Part shown: positions 45,785 to 52,480 of the stretch, one piece after another
How the letters are laid out: every line of letters starts with the position of its first letter
Numbering within the stretch: the stretch's first letter is position 1
From: Pseudomonadota bacterium
GTDB lineage: Bacteria > Desulfobacterota > Binatia > Binatales > Binataceae
Length of the DNA stretch: 64,000 bases
Assembly: GCA_021324885.1 (NCBI GenBank)
Contig: JAJPIF010000016.1
Span: 1-64,000 of the forward strand
Reading direction: 5' to 3'
Notes under the pieces: generated by a model
Told to the model about the DNA's origin: nothing
The model's database searches: none
Seen by the model: the letters and a program-made list of their open reading frames with translations, nothing else
Program-made: the position numbers and the translations under genes

Positions 45785-46264
45785 TCATTTCTCTCCTGCT
45801 TGCCATTCGCCAAACGGATGTTCGACCAGGTTCGAATTGTAAAAGCGGGGATCGTCGGTTACTTCGCGTTCTACCCAATCTGGAATTGCAACTGGCTCGT
45901 TTTCCCTGGCCAATTCGACTTCCGCGGTAATCAGGCCCTGGTTTGCGCCTTCGAATTCGTCGACCTCCCACACTTTGCCCCGATAGCTAACTCGATAGCG
46001 GGTTTTCTCGATCAGAGGCCGTTGGCACAGTCTATCCAGCATCTCGTTGGCGTCGTTGAGCGGGATTTCATATTCATACTCGTCCCTGATCGCGCCGACA
46101 TTGGGGCCTTTCACGGTGAGAAAAGCTTTGTCACCGACCGTGCGGACACGGACCGTGCGCTCTTTGGCGGTACTTAGATAGCCTTGCCGATAACGTACGC
46201 CGTCATCGGGTCTGTGCCATCGGGCGGCGTTTACTAGGAACTTGCGTTCAATCTCTTGCGCCAT
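45785..46264 (-). CDS. CYTH domain protein (inorganic triphosphatase / class IV cyclase-like)
   Basis: This is a 159-residue triphosphate-tunnel enzyme. The N-terminal EIERKFLV signature is intact, and alternating basic and acidic strands follow (YRQGYLST, RTVRVRTVGDKAFLTVKG, EYEYEIPL, KTRYRV, WEVDEFEG, AEVEL), which line the tunnel that binds metal and triphosphate. Short single-domain members often hydrolyse tripolyphosphate. No CHAD domain is fused. A small frame ends 1 nt before its ATG. Confidence 0.92.
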   Translation of the reverse strand: MAQEIERKFLVNAARWHRPDDGVRYRQGYLSTAKERTVRVRTVGDKAFLTVKGPNVGAIRDEYEYEIPLNDANEMLDRLCQRPLIEKTRYRVSYRGKVWEVDEFEGANQGLITAEVELARENEPVAIPDWVEREVTDDPRFYNSNLVEHPFGEWQAGEK

Positions 46265-46588
46265 TTTACTGGTCCGGTGAAATGGTTGTCAGAACGCGTT
46301 TGCACAAGTGCAGTCCGCGCACCATCCCGATCAGAGCCTTAAGGTAGATCTCTTCGTTTGCGGATTTTCCGGTCCGGCTGCTCCCGGTTCTGGAGACTGA
46401 CGCGAAACACTGGAGTTTGTCCCTCACTTCTGCCAGATCTTTTGACCAGCTACCAAACTCGCGGCGAGGATTGATATCAATTCATAGTTGCCGCCTGTAA
46501 TGAAAATCATATTACGCCGCCGGTATGGGGCCAAACCTCGAGGCGCGGGAACGCCGTCTCGACCCCGGGATTTTGGAGAAACAACCCT
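46265..46588. other. 324-bp region between CYTH gene and epoxide-hydrolase-like gene
   Basis: The part next to the CYTH gene may hold a short minus-strand gene (46266-46427). The remainder shows no gene, only a weak GGAG ribosome-binding element before 46589. Confidence 0.45.
46266..46427 (-). CDS. Possible small protein upstream of the CYTH gene
   Basis: The 53-codon frame from GTG 46427 ends in TAA placed 1 nt before the CYTH start (TAAAATG), the spacing of coupled genes. The frame is open further upstream, to a stop 20 codons before, but has no ATG. The product is polar then helical (TGKSANEEIYLKALIGMV, then RGLHLCKRVLTT). No family is recognised and no ribosome-binding site is clear; it may be the tail of a lost gene. 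Confidence 0.3.
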   Translation of the reverse strand: MRDKLQCFASVSRTGSSRTGKSANEEIYLKALIGMVRGLHLCKRVLTTISPDQ

Positions 46589-46984
46589 ATGATGGGACCG
46601 AACGAAGCGATTGTGACTGCCCTGCTGGAAGCCTGGTCGCGCCTGGATTTTGACGCGGCCGGCGAACTTATCACCGACTCTTTTGTCTATCAACCGGACC
46701 CTTCGGCCAGGCTCGTCAGTGGCAAGCAGGCGGTGCTGGCGCTGTGGCGCAGCTACCTGAAGTTCATGAAATCGTACGAATTCAAGACCCTTCATATGCT
46801 CAGCTCGGGCAATGTCGTGATGATGGAGAGGACCGAGTGGATTGGCACGAAACGCGGCAAGACGGAGTTGCCGATAATGGGGATCTTCGAGCTGAGCGAC
46901 GGCAAAATAACCGCGTGGCGTGATTATTGGGACACCAAAATGGCGCAGCCGGCTGCCGCCGATGCCACCCCGGCTCAGCGCTGA
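46589..46984 (+). CDS. Limonene-1,2-epoxide hydrolase-like NTF2-fold protein
   Basis: This is a 131-residue protein. The order and spacing of VMMERTEWI, LPIMGIFELSDGKIT and AWRDYWD mirror limonene-1,2-epoxide hydrolase, whose Arg-Asp...Asp triad sits in ERVD and WRDYFD. Here Arg and the final Asp are kept, while the middle Asp appears as Glu (ERTE), so activity is plausible but not assured. Two adjacent ATGs (46589, 46592) are possible starts. It is followed by the aldo/keto reductase gene 21 bp later and likely co-transcribed. An epoxide or related hydration step is the best guess. Confidence 0.72.
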   Translation: MMGPNEAIVTALLEAWSRLDFDAAGELITDSFVYQPDPSARLVSGKQAVLALWRSYLKFMKSYEFKTLHMLSSGNVVMMERTEWIGTKRGKTELPIMGIFELSDGKITAWRDYWDTKMAQPAAADATPAQR

Positions 46985-47005
46985 GCGTACTGCGGAGGAA
47001 CCGCC

Positions 47006-47956
47006 ATGGAATATCGCACTCTCGGCAGGACGGGACTGCGGGTTTCGGAGGTCGGCTTCGGCGCGATGACGATTGGCGGTGAAGCGTTCGGTCCGACCGA
47101 CGATGCTGAATCGCTGCGCGCGCTCCATCACGCGATCGATCTCGGGATGAATTTTATCGATACCGCCGATGCGTACGGACGCGGGCACAGCGAGGAACTG
47201 ATCGCGCAGGTGCTAAAGACGCGGCGCAAGGAGGTGGTGCTGGCGACCAAGGGCGGCAATCAATACACAGTCCGGCAAGGATTGCGCAACTTCGATCCCG
47301 CCTATATTGCCGGCGCGCTGGAGCAGAGCCTGCGCCGTTTGCAAACCGACACCATCGATCTTTATCAGCTTCACAATCCGTCGGCTGAAGTGATGCAGCG
47401 CGGCGAGATTTTCGATTTGCTGGATCGCGTCAAGCGCGAGGGCAAAATCCGCCATTACGGCGTCTCGCTGGAAACCACCGCGGACGGTATTGCGGCGATC
47501 CAAACCGGTAAGCCTGATACCCTGCAGGTGGTGTACAACATCCTGCACCAGGATCCCGAGGACGAGCTTTTGCCGCTGGCGCAGCGCAACAATATCGGAA
47601 TCATCGCGCGCGTCCCGCTCGAGCGCGGCGTGCTGTCGGGCCGCTTCACTGCTCCCTCCAGCTTCACCCGAGGCGATTTCCGCGCTCGGATGTTCTCCGA
47701 GCAGGCACTGGCGCCCTTGAATGCGGCGATCGACAAGCTCGGATTTCTGGTCAAAGGCGACGTGCGCAATCTCGCGGACGCCGCGCTGCGCTTCGTCCTG
47801 AGCAATCCCGCAGTGTCGTCGGTGATTCCGGGAATTCGCACGGTCAGGCAGGTCGATGATAACGCGGCGGCCAGCGGCAAACGGCTGCCCGATTCGGATC
47901 TGAAGCGGTTGCGCGAGCTGTACCGCGACGAATTTCGCGCAATCCCGTTTCATTAA
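47006..47956 (+). CDS. Aldo/keto reductase
   Basis: This is an NADPH-dependent aldo/keto reductase of 316 residues. The opening GRTGLRVSEVGFGAMTIGG, and the catalytic tetrad in FIDTADAYG (Asp, Tyr), ATKGG (Lys) and YQLHNPS (His), are present. The NADPH segment SVIPGIRTVRQVDDNAAA is typical. GGAGGA precedes ATG 47006 by 7 nt. It lies between the epoxide-hydrolase-like and LLM genes on one strand, consistent with reduction of an aldehyde or ketone in that pathway. Confidence 0.92.
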   Translation: MEYRTLGRTGLRVSEVGFGAMTIGGEAFGPTDDAESLRALHHAIDLGMNFIDTADAYGRGHSEELIAQVLKTRRKEVVLATKGGNQYTVRQGLRNFDPAYIAGALEQSLRRLQTDTIDLYQLHNPSAEVMQRGEIFDLLDRVKREGKIRHYGVSLETTADGIAAIQTGKPDTLQVVYNILHQDPEDELLPLAQRNNIGIIARVPLERGVLSGRFTAPSSFTRGDFRARMFSEQALAPLNAAIDKLGFLVKGDVRNLADAALRFVLSNPAVSSVIPGIRTVRQVDDNAAASGKRLPDSDLKRLRELYRDEFRAIPFH

Positions 47957-48050
47957 GTGCCTGCGCTCACAGCCCTCCGGCTGCTTGTCGCTGGCGGCGA
48001 TTTTATGGCAAGAAGGCGTTAGTGTTTGAATAGCGCCGGAGGACCGATCG

Positions 48051-49415
48051 ATGCAAGTGATGTTTTTCACCGAGCGCGGCTACTATCCGATTCCCGAAGA
48101 CGAAGTGATAAAGCAGCGCAGCTTTTTCGGCCTCTCCAATCGGTATTTCGACGCCGAGCAGGGCTCGCGTCTGCTCAACGAATATCTCGACGACAAGATC
48201 TATTGCGAGGAGTTGGGCTTCGACGGCGTCGCGCTTAACGAGCATCATGGCACGCCCTACTGCCTGGGCGCCGTGATGGACGTCGAGGCCGCGGTGCTTG
48301 CGCGCGCCACCCGGCGGGTGAAAATCGTGCTGATTGGCAATCCGCTGCCGGTCATCAACAACCCGCTGCGGCTGGCCGAGGAGATCGCAATGATCGACCT
48401 CATCTCGCGCGGCCGGCTGGTGCCGGGCATAATCCGCGGCACTGGCTGCGAGCAGATCTTCAACAACGCCAATCCGGCGCACAATCGCGAATTGTTCGAC
48501 GAAGCCCACGACCTGATGATCAAGGCGTGGACGGTGCCTGGACCGTTCCGCTTCGAAGGCAGGCATTTCAATTACCGCTTCGTCAATCCCTGGGTGCTGC
48601 CGCTGCAGAAGCCCCATCCGCCAATCTGGGTTCCGGGCGTGATCAGCCCCGAGACCGTCGCCTGGTCGGCGCGCCGGCGCTACACCTATGTGGCGCTGTC
48701 CACGCGGCTGGAGCCGACCCTGGACTTGTGGAACCTGTACGTCAAGACGGCGGCTGAGGAAGGTTATCAGGCGGGACCTGAGAATTTTGTCTACATGCAG
48801 CCGGTGTTCTGCGCGGAAACCGAAGCGCAGGCCGAAGATTATGGCCGCCGTTTCCTTTATGGCGGCGGCTTCGCGTTCTTCGGACGCAGTGAATGGATGT
48901 TTCCACCCGGCTACAATTCGAAAGCCGCGATTCGCCGGATGGCAGACTTGGCCACCCAGAACACCAATATCTGGGGAGCGGCCGACGGTGGATCGGAAAC
49001 CCATAAACCGGAAGATGACGAGATGCGGCTGGCGATGGGCCGCGACCCCCGGAACGATGCGGAAGTGCAGACGCTCAAGAAGGCGATTTACGCGCGCTAC
49101 CCCGAGCTGCTCAGAAGCCGCCAGATGATCGCCGGCACGCCCAAATCGGTGCTGGTCAAGCTGCGCCATCTGCTGCGCGTGCTGCAGCCCGGCGTGCTGA
49201 TCCTGCGCATCGACGGTCCCATGACTCGCGAGGAGCGCACGTCATGCATCCGCCTGCTCGGACAGGAGGTGGTCCCGGCGTTGCGCGAGATGGGCGCGGA
49301 GATGGGCCTGGTGGATCCGTTCACGCAGAAGCCTGGAATGCGTCCGCTGGCGGCCGGCGTCAAACCGGTTCCCGTCGGCGACGCCGGAGCGCTGAAAGAC
49401 CTGTACAGCGCGTAA
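48051..49415 (+). CDS. LLM-class flavin-dependent monooxygenase (long form)
   Basis: This is a luciferase-fold protein of 454 residues, longer than the two F420-type LLM proteins in this window. It has the LuxA-like segments CEELGFDGVALNEHHGTPY, RVKIVLIGNPLPVINNP, EIAMIDLISRGRLVPGIIRG and PPIWVPGVISPETVAW; the EHH motif is shared with FMN-dependent members. An extra C-terminal region of about 80 residues follows the barrel. GGAGGACC lies 6 nt before the ATG. The FMN-type monooxygenase assignment is by subfamily pattern. The DapA-family gene follows 26 bp downstream. Confidence 0.87.
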   Translation: MQVMFFTERGYYPIPEDEVIKQRSFFGLSNRYFDAEQGSRLLNEYLDDKIYCEELGFDGVALNEHHGTPYCLGAVMDVEAAVLARATRRVKIVLIGNPLPVINNPLRLAEEIAMIDLISRGRLVPGIIRGTGCEQIFNNANPAHNRELFDEAHDLMIKAWTVPGPFRFEGRHFNYRFVNPWVLPLQKPHPPIWVPGVISPETVAWSARRRYTYVALSTRLEPTLDLWNLYVKTAAEEGYQAGPENFVYMQPVFCAETEAQAEDYGRRFLYGGGFAFFGRSEWMFPPGYNSKAAIRRMADLATQNTNIWGAADGGSETHKPEDDEMRLAMGRDPRNDAEVQTLKKAIYARYPELLRSRQMIAGTPKSVLVKLRHLLRVLQPGVLILRIDGPMTREERTSCIRLLGQEVVPALREMGAEMGLVDPFTQKPGMRPLAAGVKPVPVGDAGALKDLYSA

Positions 49416-49441
49416 TTTCGCCCTGATTGCGAGAACATCGT

Positions 49442-50371
49442 ATGAACGAAGTTTCAGCCGCGCACCCGCGCGGCGTATTCGCGGCTGCAGTGACGCCGCT
49501 TACCTCGAATCTGGAACCCGATTCGTCGGCGTTTGTCGCTCATTGCCGATGGCTGCTTGAGCAGGGCTGCGACGGCGTCGTGCCCATCGGTACTACCGGC
49601 GAGGGAAATTCGTTGTCGGTCGGGCAGCGCCTGGAGATCATCGAAGCCGCCACGCGTTCGGGAATTGCGATGAGCCGATTCATTTTCGGCACCGGTTCGT
49701 GTGCTCTGGCCGACGCCGTCGCACTGACCCGCGAAGCGGTTGCCGCCAACAGTGCCGGCGTCCTGGTGCTGCCGCCCTTTTATTACAAGGAGCCGTCCGA
49801 GGAAGGTCTGGCGCGCTTTTACTCGGAGCTGATCGATCGCGTCGGCGACGATCGCCTGCGTGTTTATCTGTATCATTTCCCGCGGCTGTCCACCGTGCCA
49901 ATCACACCGGCGCTGGTGAAACGGCTGCGGACCGCGTATCCGGGCATCATCGCGGGACTTAAGGACAGTTCAGGCGACTGGTCCTTTTCGGCAGGGCTGT
50001 TAAAGCAGTTTCCAGGGTTTGGCGTTTTCTCCGGCAGCGAGGGCTTTCTGCTGGCCAACCTGCGCGCCGGCGGGACGGGCTGCATATCCGCAAATGTCAA
50101 TGTGACCGCCGCCCTGGCGCACCGGGTCTACGCTGCCTGGCGCGAGGACCGCGCGGACCGGTTGCAACAGGAGTTGGACCAGGTGCGCGCCGTGCTCGAT
50201 AGATATCCGCTGCCGGCTGCGATCAAGCATGTGATGCGTGTCATTACCGGAAACGCCGCGTGGCAATACCTTTTGCCGCCCAATCAGCCGTTGAGCGAGG
50301 AAGAGGGACGTGCGCTGATGGCAGGCTTGGCGGCGCTGCCGCAGATGAAGCCGATTCTGGCAAGGACATGA
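49442..50371 (+). CDS. Dihydrodipicolinate synthase family (DapA-like) lyase
   Basis: This is a class I aldolase-fold enzyme of about 309 residues. The Schiff-base lysine is in GLKDSSGDW; the tyrosine of the catalytic relay is in VYLYHFPRL. The GTTGEGNSLS loop holds the two threonines/serines that bind the keto-acid carboxylate. True DapA is constitutive and usually near lysine genes; here the context is catabolic, so a 2-keto-acid aldolase, hydratase or dehydratase, as in aromatic side-chain degradation, is more likely. ATG 49442 (MNEVSAAHP) is chosen over TTG 49427. Confidence 0.9.
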   Translation: MNEVSAAHPRGVFAAAVTPLTSNLEPDSSAFVAHCRWLLEQGCDGVVPIGTTGEGNSLSVGQRLEIIEAATRSGIAMSRFIFGTGSCALADAVALTREAVAANSAGVLVLPPFYYKEPSEEGLARFYSELIDRVGDDRLRVYLYHFPRLSTVPITPALVKRLRTAYPGIIAGLKDSSGDWSFSAGLLKQFPGFGVFSGSEGFLLANLRAGGTGCISANVNVTAALAHRVYAAWREDRADRLQQELDQVRAVLDRYPLPAAIKHVMRVITGNAAWQYLLPPNQPLSEEEGRALMAGLAALPQMKPILART

Positions 50372-50418
50372 TCGCCTCTTTAACCGATTAACCATTTGAT
50401 ATTTGGAGGGTACGTACG

Positions 50419-50850
50419 ATGGCCAAAACCAGGGATCAGTTGATTGACGAGATGCTCGATCGCGAGGCGATCCGGGATCTTCCGGTTCGGTACTGCCATT
50501 ATATCTGGACCAAAAACCTCGACGGTATTTTGAGTCTGTTCACCAACGACGGGATCTTCGCGATGGAAGGGCTGGGCGCGCCGCAGGAAGTCAAGGGACA
50601 GGAAGCCTTGCGCAAATTCTATGGCCAGGTCGCTCAGGGCACGGGCGGCCCGGCGCCCTACATTCACAACATCGTGATCGATTTGAAAGATGCCACGCAC
50701 GCGACGGGAACCTCCTACCCTGAGGTGCGCTCCAGCGGCGAGCAGATGAAACTGATGGCGCTGGGGTATTACGCCGACGAGTATGAAAAAGTAAACGGCC
50801 AGTGGAAGTTCAAAGCCCGCCGCTTCAAAAACCTTCGTTCCGGCTCATAA
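50419..50850 (+). CDS. SnoaL-like NTF2-fold protein (tandem copy 1)
   Basis: This is a 143-residue SnoaL-like domain. The opening RDQLIDEMLDREAIRDLPV, then RYCHYIWTKNLDGILSLF, NDGIFAMEGLGA and YIHNIVIDLKDATHATG follow the alpha+beta barrel pattern. GGAGGG is upstream of ATG 50419. It lies downstream of the DapA-family gene and immediately before a second, very similar gene. An isomerase, dehydratase or hydroxylation-accessory role is possible; none is proven for this subgroup. Confidence 0.85.
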   Translation: MAKTRDQLIDEMLDREAIRDLPVRYCHYIWTKNLDGILSLFTNDGIFAMEGLGAPQEVKGQEALRKFYGQVAQGTGGPAPYIHNIVIDLKDATHATGTSYPEVRSSGEQMKLMALGYYADEYEKVNGQWKFKARRFKNLRSGS

Positions 50851-50992
50851 AACCGACCTGTTCTCTTGGTAGCACAGGGTGGGGTAGGGCGGCCCGGCCC
50901 GTGTTTTCTTGCTGCGGCGCGTGTGGCAGGGGGGCAGCGCCCGCCCTGCCACCGGGATAGTCAAAGTCGAGGGTGAGGGAGGAACAACTGAA

Positions 50993-51421
50993 ATGGCAAA
51001 AACCAGAGAACAACTGCTGGACGAAATGCTCGATCGCGAGGCGATCAAGGATCTGCCCGCGCGCTATTGTCATTATGTGTGGACCAAAAATCTCGAAGGC
51101 GTCCTGAGCATCTTCACCGAGGATGGCCTGTTTTCCTCCGGGGGCGCGGGCCCGTCGCATGAGGTCAAAGGAATGGAAGCTCTGCGAAAATTCTACGCCA
51201 GCGAACCCGATCGGGTCGGCGCACGCCCGTTCATTCACAACGTCGTAATCGATCTGAAAAGCCCGACGCGCGCCACCGGCTACGCGTATCTCGAACTGCG
51301 CTCGGCGGCGCAGCAAATGAAATGGATGGGCACCGGCTATTACGAAGACGAATACGAGAAAGTAAACGGCCAGTGGAAGTTCAAATCCCGCCGCTTCAAG
51401 ATGGTCCACAGCGAGATGTAG
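50993..51421 (+). CDS. SnoaL-like NTF2-fold protein (tandem copy 2)
   Basis: This is a 142-residue tandem paralogue of the gene at 50419. It begins AKTREQLLDEMLDREAIKDL and shares KVNGQWKFKSRRFK at the end with only one conservative change; the DNA near both 3' ends is almost identical. Central loops differ (SSGGAGPSHEV against AMEGLGAPQEV). GGGAGG precedes ATG 50993 by 9 nt, setting this start against the longer frame from 50909. The 142-bp gap contains a GC-rich stretch without a terminator, so the two copies are probably co-transcribed. The pair may form a heteromer. Confidence 0.87.
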   Translation: MAKTREQLLDEMLDREAIKDLPARYCHYVWTKNLEGVLSIFTEDGLFSSGGAGPSHEVKGMEALRKFYASEPDRVGARPFIHNVVIDLKSPTRATGYAYLELRSAAQQMKWMGTGYYEDEYEKVNGQWKFKSRRFKMVHSEM

Positions 51422-51473
51422 ACAGTTGCTGTCACACGGCGAAAGCTGCCGGCAAAAATGCTAAAATTCGGGC

Positions 51474-51815
51474 ATGAGACCGAGCAGCCAGGGCCATTGG
51501 GAGTTCCGCTCAGCGGACGACGTCGTCCTTTTTTGGGAGCACCATCGAAGCGTTCCCAGCCGGGCGGACGGCCGCAAACCACGTCACGAAGAGCGCTTTT
51601 ACCTGGGACTTTATCTGCTGGCGCTGGCCGATCATGAGTTGCTCTCCTATCCTTTGATCGTTGAACAGGGTCGCCAACATGAGTCTCCTGACTTTATGCT
51701 ATCGTGCGCGTCCGGAGAGGTCATTGGTCTTGAAGTGACGCGCGCGACGGAGCAGTCAGTTCAACGACAGTCGCGGACGGTTGATCAGGCAGATGCCGGA
51801 TGGCCGGCGCTTTGA
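51474..51815 (+). CDS. Uncharacterised protein with possible nuclease-like core, perhaps frameshifted
   Basis: This is a 113-residue protein of unknown family. The segment QGRQHESPDFML..CASGEVIGLEVTRA has the spacing of a PD-(D/E)xK-type fold (Asp in SPDF, Glu in LEVT), although the usual lysine is replaced. The last 20 residues look unlike coding sequence, while another frame (51793-51864) continues with a plausible protein segment up to 5 nt before the zeta-toxin gene. A frameshift between about 51745 and 51793 is therefore suspected. Position just before the toxin-like kinase suggests a partner or antitoxin role, which is inference. Confidence 0.5.
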   Translation: MRPSSQGHWEFRSADDVVLFWEHHRSVPSRADGRKPRHEERFYLGLYLLALADHELLSYPLIVEQGRQHESPDFMLSCASGEVIGLEVTRATEQSVQRQSRTVDQADAGWPAL

Positions 51816-51864
51816 GCTTAAAGTTCTGGACGACGGCGTGGAAGTCGTCGGGAGAGAGCTTTAG
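51793..51864 (+). other. Short out-of-frame segment, possible true C-terminus of the preceding gene
   Basis: The 23 codons from ATG 51793 (MPDGRRFELKVLDDGVEVV, then GREL) have the look of a real protein end, strand-like and charged, and stop 5 nt before the kinase start. It is either the C-terminal part of the 51474 gene after a frameshift or a remnant of a small antitoxin. Confidence 0.35.
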
Positions 51865-51869
51865 GCCGG

Positions 51870-52457
51870 ATGGCCGACGAGCCATGGCTTTGGCTTTTGG
51901 CGGGTCCGAACGGACCGGGTAAAAGCACCTGCTCTGGTTTCCTGGTTAATTTTGCGGGCCAGATCGGAGAAATCGTCAATCCGGACGAGATTGCCAGGCG
52001 CTTGCGACCCGATGCACCCGGGAAAGCTGCAATTCAGGCTGGTCGCCTTGCGAGGCGCCGTATGGAGGAATTGCTGATTGCGCGAAGAAGCTTCGCGGTC
52101 GAGACGACACTTGCGGGTCAACTTCATCTCCGTGACGTGAACCGCGCGAAGTCCGAAAGCTGGCAAGTTGGTATCGTGTATGTCGGGTTAAAGAGTCCGA
52201 ATCTAGCTCTGGAGCGCGTACGTCAAAGAACTCTTGCTGGCGGACAGAATGTTCCCGAAACCGACATACGACGGAGATACGACCGGAGTCTGGTCAATCT
52301 GGCTCGAATTGGCCAAATCGCCGCCGCATTGTTCGTGTTCGATAATTCTTCAAAAAATTTGAAGATGGTGGTTGTGGCGAATAGAGGAGAAGTAGTCTTC
52401 CGATCGCCTACTATTCCCGCATGGGTTAAGCGCGGCTTGGGGGCGATTATTAATTAA
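51870..52457 (+). CDS. Zeta-toxin family AAA/P-loop kinase
   Basis: This is a 195-residue P-loop protein of the zeta-toxin type. The Walker A is LLAGPNGPGKSTCSG, with Pro in place of the usual Ala; NPDEIARRL and RRSFAVETTLAG follow, the latter being the substrate-binding region of zeta/PezT-like kinases that phosphorylate UDP-GlcNAc or related targets. ERVRQRTLAGGQNVPE and IRRRYDRSLVNL give the arginines near the phosphates. Its 3' half appears richer in A and T than neighbouring genes, a hint of horizontal transfer. No standard epsilon/PezA antitoxin is seen; the gene upstream is the candidate partner. Activity as a toxin is unproven. Confidence 0.78.
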   Translation: MADEPWLWLLAGPNGPGKSTCSGFLVNFAGQIGEIVNPDEIARRLRPDAPGKAAIQAGRLARRRMEELLIARRSFAVETTLAGQLHLRDVNRAKSESWQVGIVYVGLKSPNLALERVRQRTLAGGQNVPETDIRRRYDRSLVNLARIGQIAAALFVFDNSSKNLKMVVVANRGEVVFRSPTIPAWVKRGLGAIIN

Positions 52458-52480
52458 TCGGCAAAGTCTCGGTGGCCTTA

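Noticed and set aside
46424-47188. A 254-codon minus-strand frame over the epoxide-hydrolase-like gene
   Set aside because: It overlaps a recognised plus-strand gene along most of its length and has no family features.
49442-50371. Naming the DapA-family gene dapA
   Set aside because: Key residues fit the superfamily, but the catabolic context makes lysine biosynthesis unlikely.
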